Shown one piece after another: positions 17,201-26,124 of a DNA stretch of 64,000 bases. The notes beneath the pieces were generated by a model. It did no database searches. It worked only from the letters and a program-made list of their open reading frames with translations, and was not told where the DNA came from. The stretch comes from Ardenticatena maritima. Its GTDB lineage: Bacteria > Chloroflexota > Anaerolineae > Ardenticatenales > Ardenticatenaceae. The stretch spans positions 434,001-498,000 of the forward strand of contig NZ_LGKN01000005.1 in the NCBI RefSeq assembly GCF_001306175.1, written 5' to 3'. Numbering within the stretch: the stretch's first letter is position 1; each line of letters opens with the position of its first letter. The position numbers and the translations under genes are program-made.

Positions 17201-17365
17201 CGTCTAAAAAACAAATAGACATGTTCTTTATGGGGATGAACGTGTGCACAAACCTGTTTGCAAAAAAACCTTGCCCTTTTACGTGAGTCTGGATATGCTA
17301 CCACCACAACAAGAACAGGCATCTTGTTGGCATGTGTGATACATTTCCCAAAAGTGAGGGCTGCT

Positions 17366-18430
17366 ATGTTGGTGCTTGGAATTGAAACGTCATGTGATGA
17401 AACATCCGTGGCTATCGTGCGCGATGGTCGCGATATCTTGTCAAACGTTGTTGCCTCGCAGATTGATTTGCATCGCCAGTATGGGGGCGTTTTTCCCGAA
17501 ATGGCGGCGCGGCAACACATTCTCTCTATCACGCCAGTGTTGCGCGAAGCGATGCAAAAAGCCGGCGTCACCTGGGATGCGATTGACGCCATCGCCGCAA
17601 CCTATGGTCCGGGTTTAGCCGGTTCGCTTGTAGTGGGCTTGAATTTTGCCAAGGCGCTGGCAATTGCGCGGGGGTTGCCCTTTATCGGCATCAACCATCT
17701 GGAAGGGCACATTTACAGCGCCTGGTTGCGTCTGCGCCCCGACCAGGACGCCCCTTTGCCGGAATTTCCCGCGCTGATTTTGATTGTCAGTGGCGGTCAC
17801 ACGGAATTGGTGCTCATGGAAGACCACGGCGTCTATCGTCTGCTGGGGCAAACCCAAGACGACGCCGCCGGCGAGGCGTTCGACAAGGTAGCGCGGTTGC
17901 TGGGGCTTCCGTATCCGGGTGGTCCGCACATTCAGCGTGCCGCAGAGCAAGGCAACCCCCGCCATTTTGAATTCCCCCGTGCGTGGTTGCCTGGCACCTA
18001 TGATTTCAGTTTCAGCGGCTTGAAAACGGCCGTCTTGCGCGAGGTGGAAAAGTACCGCAAGCCTGCGGCTTCATCAAAAAAGCAAGCGTCCTTTATGCCG
18101 GTGGTCACGCGTGAGTTGCCTGTTGCACACATTGCGGCGGGCTTTCAGCAAGCGGTGATTGATGTCTTGGTGGGGAAAGTCCTGCAAGCCGTGGAGCAAT
18201 ACGGCGTGCAGGTTGTGGTGATGGCCGGCGGGGTGGCTGCCAATCGTCCCTTGCGCGAGCAGATGCAAAAGGCGCTGGAGCGCCACAACGTCGCGTTGCA
18301 TGTGGCGCCCATAGCCCTTTGCACCGACAACGCCGCCATGATTGCCGGAGCGGCTTACTATCGGCTCGTCAGGGGTGAACGTTCGCCGCTTGACCTTGAC
18401 GTAGACCCAAACGCCCCCCTTGCCCTTTGA
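17366..18430 (+). CDS. tsaD: tRNA N6-adenosine threonylcarbamoyltransferase
   Basis: A 354-residue ASKHA-fold protein that, with TsaB and TsaE, transfers the threonylcarbamoyl group to A37 of ANN-decoding tRNAs. It starts MLVLGIETSCDETSVAIV. The iron-binding HxxxH is in NHLEGHIYSAW (about residue 111), ISGGHTELVLM-like SGGHTE is near 137, and MAGGVAANRPLREQM is near 289. The frame extends upstream to 17258, but the family always starts at MLVLGIETSCDET, and GAGGG lies before ATG 17366. It is transcribed away from the candidate origin region. Confidence 0.96.
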   Translation: MLVLGIETSCDETSVAIVRDGRDILSNVVASQIDLHRQYGGVFPEMAARQHILSITPVLREAMQKAGVTWDAIDAIAATYGPGLAGSLVVGLNFAKALAIARGLPFIGINHLEGHIYSAWLRLRPDQDAPLPEFPALILIVSGGHTELVLMEDHGVYRLLGQTQDDAAGEAFDKVARLLGLPYPGGPHIQRAAEQGNPRHFEFPRAWLPGTYDFSFSGLKTAVLREVEKYRKPAASSKKQASFMPVVTRELPVAHIAAGFQQAVIDVLVGKVLQAVEQYGVQVVVMAGGVAANRPLREQMQKALERHNVALHVAPIALCTDNAAMIAGAAYYRLVRGERSPLDLDVDPNAPLAL

Positions 18431-18457
18431 TGGGTGTTGGCGGGATGCGTACCGCTT

Positions 18458-18985
18458 TCATGCGCTGGAAGGCTTGGCGGCGCGGTGTTGCATGGCCAGG
18501 GCAATCGCTTCGCGTTCTTCGTCGCTCAGCGCGTATTCAGATTGGCCTTTTTCAACCGGTTTGGCATACACGCGCGTTCCATCGCGGCTGTGCAGGCTTG
18601 TAATGGTGACGCCGTTGCCTGCGCTGTCCAGTATGGCTATGGCGAAACTCTGATTGCCGCCTGTTTCCTGGAACGGGTTGAAGCGCACAATGCCGACATG
18701 ACCGGCGAGCCTATCCACGCGCTGAGTCAGGGCGTTCAGGCTTTCTTCCAGATGGTGCATGTGGGCGGATTGTTTGTCGAGCGTATCGAGGATGTGTTGC
18801 ACCATCGTTTCAATGTCAAGCGTGCCGTCGGCGTGCAAGCGTAGCCGTGAGCGCCGCAAACTGTACAGGCGTTGAAGCCGCCAGGCGAGAAAGAATGTCC
18901 AGAGCAGCACCACAATCAACCCGACGAGTGCAAAGAGCATGAGTTCGGGAGCAAATTGCTCGAAAAAGTCGTACCACGCTTGCAT
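18458..18985 (-). CDS. DUF4446 family membrane protein
   Basis: A 175-residue protein with one N-terminal membrane helix (LMLFALVGLIVVLLWTFFLAW, about residues 14-34), a basic cytoplasmic stretch, a short coiled coil, and a conserved beta-region VGIVRFNPFQETGGNQSFAIAILDSAGNGVTITSLHSRDGTRVYAKPV typical of DUF4446. It ends DEEREAIALAM. The function is unknown. GGGAGG precedes ATG 18985, so the longer frame to 19030 is not used. It converges on tsaD with a 27-bp gap. It also diverges from rpiA, with a gap containing two perfect DnaA-box-like 9-mers. Confidence 0.85.
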   Translation of the reverse strand: MQAWYDFFEQFAPELMLFALVGLIVVLLWTFFLAWRLQRLYSLRRSRLRLHADGTLDIETMVQHILDTLDKQSAHMHHLEESLNALTQRVDRLAGHVGIVRFNPFQETGGNQSFAIAILDSAGNGVTITSLHSRDGTRVYAKPVEKGQSEYALSDEEREAIALAMQHRAAKPSSA

Positions 18986-19160
18986 GAAGGCGCCTCCCTT
19001 GTAAGCGATTGTTGGTTTGCATCCTACCACAGAGTGGGAATTCAGGGCAAAGCCTTGTCAAAAGCACAAATGTGCCAATCAGATACGAACAAATGTTGCA
19101 ATGTCAAAACGGGTTGGCAGGTCGAAAGTCATATGAAATTGGGGAAGAAGCCCCTTTTTT

Positions 19161-19189
19161 TGTGGATAACTCTTGTGAAGTGTGGATAA
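19161..19189 (-). repeat. Pair of perfect TTATCCACA 9-mers upstream of rpiA
   Basis: TGTGGATAA occurs at 19161-19169 and 19181-19189, two helical turns (20 bp) apart and in the same orientation. They lie 32-60 bp upstream of the rpiA start in the 235-bp divergent gap. Two consensus 9-mers this close are unlikely by chance, so regulation by DnaA or a protein with the same specificity is plausible. Confidence 0.55.
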
Positions 19190-19220
19190 ATCGAACATAT
19201 ATTTGACGAAAGGAGGCGGT

Positions 19221-19934
19221 ATGGGCGATTGGCAAAGTGCCGCCAAGCGTGCGGCGGCGTACTACGCTGTAGACCATTTTGTGCAAAGCGGTATGCGTTT
19301 GGGCTTGGGCACCGGCTCAACGGTGGCGTTTGTGTTGGAACGCTTGGCGCAACGGTTGCAGACAGGCGATTTGCGCGATATCGCCGGCATCCCCACGTCA
19401 GAAGCGACGGCGCAGCGGGCGCAAGCGTTGGGTATTCCTTTGCTCTCGTTCGATGATGTGCAGTCGTTGGATCTCTGTATTGACGGCGCTGACGAGGTTG
19501 ACCCGTCGCTCAACCTGGTGAAGGGCTTGGGTGGGGCGCTCGTGCGGGAAAAAATCGTGGCGAGCGCTTCGCGGAGCATGGTTGTGGTGGTGGATGAGAG
19601 CAAGATTGTGCCCAAATTGGGAACGCGCGCGCCCTTGCCGGTGGAAGTTTTGACGTTTGGCTGGCAGTTGCATGAGGCGTGGTTGCGTTCGCTGGGGGTG
19701 GAGCCGGTGTTGCGGCGCACAGCGCAAGGCGAGCCGTTTGTGAGCGACAACGGCAATTACATTTATGATTGCCACTTCCCCCAAGGGATTGACGACCCCA
19801 TGCGTGTCGAAGCCGCCATCAATAACCGTCCCGGAGTGGTGGAGAATGGTTTGTTTTTGGGGTATGCGACGCAAGTGGTCATTGGCATGGAAAGCGGCGA
19901 TGTGGTGGTGAAGCGCGTCGCCGAAGAAGCATGA
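19221..19934 (+). CDS. rpiA: Ribose-5-phosphate isomerase A
   Basis: A 237-residue enzyme interconverting ribose 5-phosphate and ribulose 5-phosphate in the pentose phosphate pathway. It has LGTGSTVAF (phosphate-binding loop, near residue 33), IDGADEVDPSLNLVKGLGGALVREKIVA (near 88-115, active-site Asp and Glu), and SDNGNYIYDC. The length matches the family. AGGAGG lies six bases before ATG 19221; the frame continues upstream but without a ribosome site. The next gene follows after 32 bp on the same strand. Confidence 0.96.
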   Translation: MGDWQSAAKRAAAYYAVDHFVQSGMRLGLGTGSTVAFVLERLAQRLQTGDLRDIAGIPTSEATAQRAQALGIPLLSFDDVQSLDLCIDGADEVDPSLNLVKGLGGALVREKIVASASRSMVVVVDESKIVPKLGTRAPLPVEVLTFGWQLHEAWLRSLGVEPVLRRTAQGEPFVSDNGNYIYDCHFPQGIDDPMRVEAAINNRPGVVENGLFLGYATQVVIGMESGDVVVKRVAEEA

Positions 19935-19966
19935 GGCGCATGAATCAAGAACCAGCGGGAGGGCAT

Positions 19967-20881
19967 ATGAGCGAACGTGTGGGTTTCATTGGTCTCGGCA
20001 TTATGGGGCGCGGTATGGCGCGCAACTTGCTCAAAGCGGGGTTTGACCTGTGCGTCTGGAATCGAACGCCGGAGAAGATGCAACCGTTTGCCGAAGCAGG
20101 GGCGCGCACGGCAACGTCGCCGGCGGATTTGGCGGCGCAGAGCGATATTATCATCACTTGTGTGAGTGATACGCCTGACGTAGAGGCTGTCATTCTGGGG
20201 GAGAATGGTGTCATTCATGGAGCGCGTCCGGGGGCGCTGGTGATTGACATGAGCACGATTAGCCCCAAGGCGACCCAACGCATTGCCGCGGCGCTTGCCG
20301 AACGCGGCATTCATTTGTTGGATGCCCCCATTAGCGGCGGGAGTGAAGGCGCAGAGCGCGGTACATTGAGCATCATGGTGGGGGGAGAGGCGGAACAGGT
20401 CGCGCGTGCCATGCCTGTTTTTCAAGCCATGGGCAAGAAGATTACCCATGTTGGCGGGCATGGTGCGGGGCAAATGGTCAAGTTGGTCAATCAGATTTTA
20501 GTTGTCATCAACATGTTGGCTGTGAGTGAGGCGTTGGTTTTTGCGCAAGCAGGCGGGCTTGACCTGGAAAAAACGCTGGAAGCAGTGACCGAAGGGGCAG
20601 CCGGCAGTTGGATGTTGAGCAATCGGGGTCCACAGGTCATTGCGCGTGATTGGCGACCGGGGTTCACGATTGATTTGCAGCAGAAGGATTTGCGGTTGGT
20701 GTTGCAAACAGCGGATGAATTGGGCGTCCCGGTGCCCACAACGGCGGTGATTTTCAACCTGTATCGCACGTTGCAGCGCGCCGGCTTGGGGCATGAGGGC
20801 AATCATGCGTTGGTCAAAGCGATTGAGCGCTTGAGTGGCATTGTCGTGGGGGCGGAAGCCGCGCAAAACAACGAGGCGTAG
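19967..20881 (+). CDS. NAD(P)-dependent beta-hydroxyacid dehydrogenase, 2-hydroxy-3-oxopropionate reductase type
   Basis: A 304-residue dehydrogenase. The Rossmann start VGFIGLGIMGRGMARNLLKAG (about residues 5-24) gives the family fingerprint. DMSTISP, then DAPISGGSEGAERGTLSIMVGG (substrate loop) and the catalytic Lys helix GAGQMVKLVNQI follow. The pattern fits tartronate semialdehyde reductase or 3-hydroxyisobutyrate dehydrogenase; I cannot choose between them. GGGAGGG just before ATG 19967 decides the start over the in-frame ATG at 19931, which overlaps the rpiA stop. A terminator follows. Confidence 0.9.
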   Translation: MSERVGFIGLGIMGRGMARNLLKAGFDLCVWNRTPEKMQPFAEAGARTATSPADLAAQSDIIITCVSDTPDVEAVILGENGVIHGARPGALVIDMSTISPKATQRIAAALAERGIHLLDAPISGGSEGAERGTLSIMVGGEAEQVARAMPVFQAMGKKITHVGGHGAGQMVKLVNQILVVINMLAVSEALVFAQAGGLDLEKTLEAVTEGAAGSWMLSNRGPQVIARDWRPGFTIDLQQKDLRLVLQTADELGVPVPTTAVIFNLYRTLQRAGLGHEGNHALVKAIERLSGIVVGAEAAQNNEA

Positions 20882-20913
20882 TCCCGGCTGTTGTGAATGC
20901 GTGTTGTGGGGAA

Positions 20914-20940
20914 GAGAGCGGGAGACCCCGCTCTCTTTTT
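20914..20940 (+). terminator. Rho-independent terminator
   Basis: A 9-bp stem GAGAGCGGG / CCCGCTCTC with loop AGAC and T5. It closes the dehydrogenase transcript just before the convergent MFS gene. Confidence 0.9.
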
Positions 20941-20948
20941 ATGTGCGA

Positions 20949-22247
20949 TTATGCCGCCGTTGGGGTTGGTGTCATGCGTTTGACCGCCCACACGGTTAGG
21001 GTGGCAAGCACCGTTGCGCCAAGCGCGATTGAAAAAGGGACGGTGTAGGTGTGTGTCATATCAAACAGGACGCCGCCCACCCAACTGCCTAAGGCAGCCC
21101 CCAGCGCAAATGTGGCGCCGAGTGAGCCGACAATCGCGCCAATAGCGGGGCCGGGAAAGGTGTCGCTGGCGATGGCGGTCAAGAGGCCGCTGCGGCTTCC
21201 TTCGCCAAGCCCCCAGCAGACCGCATAGAGGTAAAGCATGCCCACCGGGTAGCGCGGGCTGACAATGAGCAAAAGCCCAAATGCCAGCACTTGAAACAGT
21301 GTGCCCAGCATAAAGGCGCGCTCGCGACCAATACTATCACTCAGACGCCCAAAAAAGATAAAAGAGAAGCCCGTAATAAGCCCACTGCCGCCAAAAATGG
21401 TAGCGGCTGTTTGACGAGAAAACCCCCGGTCTACAAAGTGCGCGATTTGGTGGACGGTCACCATGCGCAACGAGAAAAGGCTCAATCCGCCCGCTAGCAG
21501 GAGCAACCAGAATGCCGGCGTTTGGATTGCGTCATGCCAGTGCCACGTTGTGTGAGGCGTGGCGCGTGTGGTGGAATCTGGTGTGAGTGGCGACGGCGCA
21601 CCGTCGGGGGATAAACCGAGTTCGGATGGGTGGTTGCGCAAGAAAAGCAATGTGATGGGGAGGGCGATGCCACCCAGCAACGCGGCAAGGAGTAGATACC
21701 CCTCACGCCAGCCCCAACGTGTAATGACCCGTTCCAGGAAGGGGATGATGGTGAGGACGCCAATGCCTGTGCCTGAAAATGCCAGTCCAATGGCGAGACC
21801 GCGCCGCCCGGTACGGCTAAACCAGCGGCTAATCGTGGTCGCGTGGACGGGGAGCGAAAGAATGGTAATCCCTAAACCGGCGAGCACGCCGTACGCGAGG
21901 TAAAACTCACGCAGTGAGCGGATGCGGCTGGTGAGAACTAAGCCGGCAATCAGCAGGCATAAGCCGCTTGTAAAGACTTTTCGCGCGCCATACCGGTCAA
22001 GCAGCCAGCCTGTGGGCATGCCGCCGAGGGTGGCGATGATCATCGAAAGACTAAAGACGCCGGCTGTGCTCCCGCGCGACCAGTTGAATTCGCCGCTACG
22101 AATGAGCGCATCGAAAAAAAGTCCAAAACTGAGCCGCACTGCAAAAAGCAGGGTAATGACCACAAAGCAGACACCAACAACGACCCAGCCGTAGAAGAAG
22201 GGAAGGCGGCGGGCTAGGTTGGCCTGAAACGAGCGGTCTGGCGTCAT
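20949..22247 (-). CDS. MFS transporter (monocarboxylate/OFA-like)
   Basis: A 432-residue protein with 12 predicted helices. The loop after helix 2 carries GGMPTGWLLDRYGARKVF, the MFS G-x-x-x-D-R-x-G-x-R motif, and an equivalent FFGRLSDSIGRERAF sits in the second half. A hydrophilic central loop (about residues 205-230) separates the halves. The overall pattern resembles oxalate/formate or monocarboxylate carriers, but the substrate is not determinable. It begins 21 bp after the small TPR-like gene on the same strand, so it may be the last gene of the liv transcript. Confidence 0.87.
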   Translation of the reverse strand: MTPDRSFQANLARRLPFFYGWVVVGVCFVVITLLFAVRLSFGLFFDALIRSGEFNWSRGSTAGVFSLSMIIATLGGMPTGWLLDRYGARKVFTSGLCLLIAGLVLTSRIRSLREFYLAYGVLAGLGITILSLPVHATTISRWFSRTGRRGLAIGLAFSGTGIGVLTIIPFLERVITRWGWREGYLLLAALLGGIALPITLLFLRNHPSELGLSPDGAPSPLTPDSTTRATPHTTWHWHDAIQTPAFWLLLLAGGLSLFSLRMVTVHQIAHFVDRGFSRQTAATIFGGSGLITGFSFIFFGRLSDSIGRERAFMLGTLFQVLAFGLLLIVSPRYPVGMLYLYAVCWGLGEGSRSGLLTAIASDTFPGPAIGAIVGSLGATFALGAALGSWVGGVLFDMTHTYTVPFSIALGATVLATLTVWAVKRMTPTPTAA

Positions 22248-22268
22248 CGTGGTGAAGCGGGGCGAGGT

Positions 22269-22580
22269 TTACGAGAGCCGCGATTTGGCAAGCGGATGGT
22301 TGGGATGCACTTCCAGGATACGACGGTAGATTTCGCGTGCGGCTTCGCGTTCGCCTTGCTGTTCATATTCAAAGGCGAGAATGGCGGCTTCATCCGGTTT
22401 CATGGCTTCGGGCGTCATTTTGCCAGTGAGCAGGTAGCAAAAGGCTTTATAGCCGATGTCAGCCCCATATTTGCGCGTGAGGTTGCGAATATCATCAGCC
22501 GTTTGGGCGTTTTGCAACGCTTTTTCGACTTCCTTGAGCTTGGCGTATGAGGCAATGGGGGAATAGGGCTTGCGTGCCAT
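22269..22580 (-). CDS. Small TPR-like protein of the liv cluster
   Basis: A 103-residue hydrophilic protein. Its C-terminal third (EAAILAFEYEQQGEREAAREIYRRILEVHPNHP) reads as one tetratricopeptide repeat. The N-terminal part (KLKEVEKALQNAQTADDIRNLTRKYGADIGYKAFCYLLTG) is helical. It lies 15 bp after the livF-like gene and 21 bp before the MFS gene. I recognise no named family; a protein-interaction role is inferred from the repeat. Confidence 0.75.
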   Translation of the reverse strand: MARKPYSPIASYAKLKEVEKALQNAQTADDIRNLTRKYGADIGYKAFCYLLTGKMTPEAMKPDEAAILAFEYEQQGEREAAREIYRRILEVHPNHPLAKSRLS

Positions 22581-22595
22581 GTTGTCCCTCCCGGT

Positions 22596-23357
22596 TTATC
22601 GTCCACCCAGGAATGCTCGCCGCACGTCTGGATTGTTGAGCAAGTCTTGGGCGTTTCCTTCGTATGTGTTCCGTCCCAATTCGAGCACATACCCGCGGTG
22701 GCTGATTTCCAGCCCCTGGCGCGCATTTTGCTCAATCATCAGCACCGTCAGGCCGATTTTTTCATTCAGCTCGCGAATTGTCTGGAAGATAGCGCGCGTA
22801 ATCAATGGCGCTAGCCCTGCGCTGGGTTCGTCCATCATCACCATTTTGGGTTCCAGCAGGAGCGCCCGCCCGATTTCGAGCATGCGCTGTTCCCCCCCTG
22901 ACATGGTGCCGGCAAGTTGGTTGCGGCGTTCCGCCAGGCGGGGAAAGAGCTCGAACACATATTCGATGCGCTCTTTGATGCGGCGCTTGTCTTTTTCAAG
23001 GTACATGCCGAGTTCCAGGTTTTCGTACACGGTCATTTGGGGAAACACGCTGCGCAATTGCGGCACGATAGAGATGCCGGCTTGCAAGATTTGTTGGGGT
23101 TTCCAGTTGGTGATGTCTTTCCCATCAAACAGAACACGCCCCTGACGGATACGCACAAAGCCATAGATGGCTTTGAAAACGGTGGATTTTCCCGCGCCAT
23201 TGGGGCCAATTACACAGACGATTTCGCCCTCATGCACGTGGAGAGAGACGCCTTTCAGGATGTCGAAATCTTGATAGCCGGCGTATACGTCTTCGACGCG
23301 CAACAATGCCCTTTCTGGTGAGAGGGGGGAGCGGATAACGGGTTGCGTTTGCGTCAT
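22596..23357 (-). CDS. livF: Branched-chain amino acid ABC transporter ATPase LivF-type
   Basis: A 253-residue ATPase with Walker A GPNGAGKST (about residue 54), signature MSGGEQRMLEIGRALL (about 150) and Walker B MVMMDEPSAGLAP. The spacing and the SIVPQLRSVFPQMTVYENLELG region are diagnostic of LivF. With LivG it powers uptake of hydrophobic amino acids, or related amides or urea. A 20-residue extension precedes the conserved LLRVEDVYAGYQ start. It is fourth in the livH-M-G-F order, 29 bp after livG. Confidence 0.93.
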   Translation of the reverse strand: MTQTQPVIRSPLSPERALLRVEDVYAGYQDFDILKGVSLHVHEGEIVCVIGPNGAGKSTVFKAIYGFVRIRQGRVLFDGKDITNWKPQQILQAGISIVPQLRSVFPQMTVYENLELGMYLEKDKRRIKERIEYVFELFPRLAERRNQLAGTMSGGEQRMLEIGRALLLEPKMVMMDEPSAGLAPLITRAIFQTIRELNEKIGLTVLMIEQNARQGLEISHRGYVLELGRNTYEGNAQDLLNNPDVRRAFLGGR

Positions 23358-23386
23358 GGGTGTTCAACTCCTGTCTGTCTGGCAGG

Positions 23387-24136
23387 TTATGCGCCAAAAT
23401 AGGCTTCGATGACGGCTTCATTTTCCATGATGTCGTGCGGTGTGCCGTGGGCGAGCAATTGCCCGTAGTTCAGCACATAGACGCGCTCGCACAGGTCGGC
23501 AATGAAGTTGATGTTGTGTTCAATGAGCAAGAACGCCTTGCCCTGGGTGCGGTTGAGTTCGCGAATATGGTCTTTGATTTCTTCGATAAGCGTGGGATTG
23601 ACGCCGGATGTGGCTTCATCGAGCAAGACTAGGTCGGGGTCGGGCATGAGCGCCATACCAATTTCGAGCAGGCGGCGTTGCCCACCGGAAAGGTTGCCTG
23701 CTTGTTCGTTGATGAGGTGCGAGAGTTTGAGAAAATCCAACAGTTCACGAGCGCGGCGTTCGGTTTCGGGATGGCTGGGTTTCAACATGCTGAGGAGCGT
23801 TTCACCACGCCATTGGCGGCTGATGAGCATGTTTTCCAAGACGGTCATTTTGCGGTAGACACGAATGACCTGAAATGTGCGCGAAAGCCCCATACGGGCA
23901 ACCTGGTAGGGGCGCGCACGGGTGATGTCGCGCCCTTTGAAGAAGATACGCCCGCTGTCTATGGGCAAAAGCCGGCTCAGACAGTTGAACAAGGTGGTTT
24001 TGCCGCTTCCATTCGGACCAATCAAGCCCACAATTTCACCAGACCGCACGACAATATCCACGCCATTGACCGCCGCCAGACCACCAAAATATTTGACAAT
24101 CTTTTCTCCCCGCAGGAGTTCTGCTGATTGGCTCAT
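23387..24136 (-). CDS. livG: Branched-chain amino acid ABC transporter ATPase LivG-type
   Basis: A 249-residue ATPase with Walker A GPNGSGKTT (about residue 39), signature LSGGQRRLLEIG (about 150) and Walker B LVLLDEATSGVNP. LivG features include LSRTFQVIRVYRKMTVLENML and the C-terminal VIEAYFGA. Its ATG overlaps the stop of the livM-type gene (ATGA) and AGGGGG lies upstream, so the two are translationally coupled. Confidence 0.94.
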   Translation of the reverse strand: MSQSAELLRGEKIVKYFGGLAAVNGVDIVVRSGEIVGLIGPNGSGKTTLFNCLSRLLPIDSGRIFFKGRDITRARPYQVARMGLSRTFQVIRVYRKMTVLENMLISRQWRGETLLSMLKPSHPETERRARELLDFLKLSHLINEQAGNLSGGQRRLLEIGMALMPDPDLVLLDEATSGVNPTLIEEIKDHIRELNRTQGKAFLLIEHNINFIADLCERVYVLNYGQLLAHGTPHDIMENEAVIEAYFGA

Positions 24137-25155
24137 GATGGTCCCCCTGGTTTTTTGTTGGGTGTGATTGATTGGGGGTCGCGCCGCCAGATGCGCAAGA
24201 GGGAAGTGCTATGGCGGTTACCCAATGTGCCCAAAATCCCTTCCGGCATGAAAAGCACGGTCAGAATGAGGAGGACGCCCAGCGAGATGAGGTGATAATC
24301 GAGTAGGTTCGCCCACAGGATATCCCGCATGAAGTAGAGTACCACAGCGCCCAAAGGTGGTCCCCACACCGTTCCCAGACCGCCCAACATGCTCATCATC
24401 ACCATTTCGACGGTGCGGCTTTCGATGAACACCACGTCGGGGTCAATGTAGGTGTTTTGCCACGCCCAGAAGGCGCCCACGATGCCGGTGAAGAAAGCCG
24501 CGATGACGAAGGCGGCGATTTTGTGCAAGGTGGTGTTGATTCCGCGCATTTCAGCACCGATTTCGTCTTCGCGAATGGCGATGAGCGTTGCGCCGAATTC
24601 ACTGCGACGAATCCACCAGATGAGCGCCACTACTAGCGCCATGAGGCTGAGCGTGAAGTAGTAATCGTTGACGCGATTGAGCACAGGCGGGAGGCTCAGC
24701 CCTTTGCCGCCGCCGGTGATGGGGGCGGCGATGCGGATGATTTCGCGCATGGCGACAAAAGTGCCTAGCATGGCGATGGAGAAGTAGGGCCCTTTGAGGC
24801 GCAGTGTGGGAAGCCCGATGAGAACCGCAAACAGGGCTGACGCCAAACCGGCCAGAGGCAGGGCTTGCCAGAAGGTGAGATGCGGCGAAAACGCCATGTC
24901 CACAGGTGTCACCAAAATTCCCATGACGTAGGCGCCGATTCCGAAGAAGACCGCGTGGCCGAAGTCCACGTAGCCGGTCATCCCACCAATCAGGTTCCAG
25001 TTGGATGCCAGCGTGACCAGAATGAACACCTGGCTGAATGTGAACAGCGTCGAGCCGCTGAGTCCTGTGTAGGGGTAGAGTGCCAGAATGACGATGAGCG
25101 TGAGCCACGCGAGCAGTCCGCGCCAGGGTGCGAGATGCTGTCGAAGTCTGTTCAT
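24133..25155 (-). CDS. livM: Branched-chain amino acid ABC transporter permease LivM-type
   Basis: A 340-residue permease with about nine hydrophobic helices. The LivM marker GLPTLRLKGPYFSIAMLGTFVAMREIIR lies at about 108-135, and the coupling region FGATLIAIREDEIGAEMRGINTTLHKIAAFVI at about 188-220. Tyr-Ser of the canonical GLPALRLRGHYLAM motif is present in slightly altered form. It pairs with the LivH-type permease in the membrane. The start overlaps the livH stop by ATGA. Confidence 0.93.
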   Translation of the reverse strand: MNRLRQHLAPWRGLLAWLTLIVILALYPYTGLSGSTLFTFSQVFILVTLASNWNLIGGMTGYVDFGHAVFFGIGAYVMGILVTPVDMAFSPHLTFWQALPLAGLASALFAVLIGLPTLRLKGPYFSIAMLGTFVAMREIIRIAAPITGGGKGLSLPPVLNRVNDYYFTLSLMALVVALIWWIRRSEFGATLIAIREDEIGAEMRGINTTLHKIAAFVIAAFFTGIVGAFWAWQNTYIDPDVVFIESRTVEMVMMSMLGGLGTVWGPPLGAVVLYFMRDILWANLLDYHLISLGVLLILTVLFMPEGILGTLGNRHSTSLLRIWRRDPQSITPNKKPGGPS

Positions 25156-26039
25156 TCGGCTTCCTCCATGGGACGCAAGCCGCTCAGCAAGCCTTGGGGG
25201 CGCACAATCAGCATGATCACAAGCAGAACGAAACTGACCGCAACGCCTAGATTGGTGCCAATGCCTGGCACGAAGGTGGCCACAAAGACCTCGGTCATGC
25301 CGAGGACGATGCCGCCCAAGAGCGCACCGGGGATACGTCCCAAGCCTCCTAACGCGGTGATGGTGAAGGCTTTGAGCGTGAAGGGGGCGCCCATGAAGGG
25401 GAAAATCGCCTGGGTGGGGCTCAGCATGGCACCGGCTGCGCCCGTCAAGGCAATGCAGATGCCGGCGGTGATGGCATAAACGCGGTTGACTTCGATGCCG
25501 ACGATGCGAGCGGCGTTTTTATTTTGCGCCGCTGCGCGGATGGATTTTCCCAGGCGGGTATGCTGCAAGAAAAGGTGCAGGGCGAGCATAAGCGCCAGCG
25601 CAACAAAAAAGACGATGGTCTTTACAATCGGGAAGGTAATGCCGAAGAGGTCAAAAGACCCATTGTAGGCAACCGGAACATTGCGCGGGCTGGCGGTGTA
25701 AACCACCTTGTAAATGTTAGCAATGCTAATTGAAATACCGAAAGTGACGAGCAGTGCCATCAAGTGGGGGCGTTCAATAATGCGGTTCAGCAAAACGCTT
25801 TGCAAGAGATAGCCGACAACGAACATGACCGGCATGACGATGAGCAGCGAGGCGAAGGGGTCTAAACCGAATGCGCGAAAGAGCGCCCATGCCATGTACG
25901 CCCCCATCATCAGGAATTCGCCATGCGCCAGATTGATGACGCCCATGACGCCCCAAATGATGGAAAAACCGAGCACCATGATGCCATAGAACCCACCGAG
26001 TAAGAGCCCGCTTACAAGCGCCTGAAGCACGCGATCCAT
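25152..26039 (-). CDS. livH: Branched-chain amino acid ABC transporter permease LivH-type
   Basis: A 295-residue permease with about eight helices. The N-terminal LLLGGFYGIMVLGFSIIWGVMGVINLAHGEFLMMGAY is the standard LivH signature. The coupling helix (GKSIRAAAQNKNAARIVGIEVNRVYAI) and FTITALGGLGRIPGALLGGIVLG are also present. It is preceded by a hairpin and the binding-protein gene, an arrangement that usually gives excess binding protein over permease. Confidence 0.94.
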   Translation of the reverse strand: MDRVLQALVSGLLLGGFYGIMVLGFSIIWGVMGVINLAHGEFLMMGAYMAWALFRAFGLDPFASLLIVMPVMFVVGYLLQSVLLNRIIERPHLMALLVTFGISISIANIYKVVYTASPRNVPVAYNGSFDLFGITFPIVKTIVFFVALALMLALHLFLQHTRLGKSIRAAAQNKNAARIVGIEVNRVYAITAGICIALTGAAGAMLSPTQAIFPFMGAPFTLKAFTITALGGLGRIPGALLGGIVLGMTEVFVATFVPGIGTNLGVAVSFVLLVIMLIVRPQGLLSGLRPMEEAE

Positions 26040-26077
26040 GATGCTTCCTCACAATTCGATTAACACGCCACAGAAGG

Positions 26078-26108
26078 GGCAAGAAGGGCAACGTCCCCCC
26101 TTCTCGCC
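26078..26108 (-). terminator. Intercistronic hairpin between binding protein and permease genes
   Basis: On the minus strand GGCGAGAAGGG pairs with CCCTTCTTGCC (one wobble pair). There is no T-run, so it is more likely a partial attenuator or RNA-stabilising stem that lowers livH expression relative to the binding protein. Confidence 0.55.
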
Positions 26109-26124
26109 CCCCATACCGGTTGGC

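Noticed and set aside
17258-17365. Upstream extension of TsaD by 36 residues
   Set aside because: Not part of the family; the conserved start MLVLGIETSCDET and GAGGG site support 17366.
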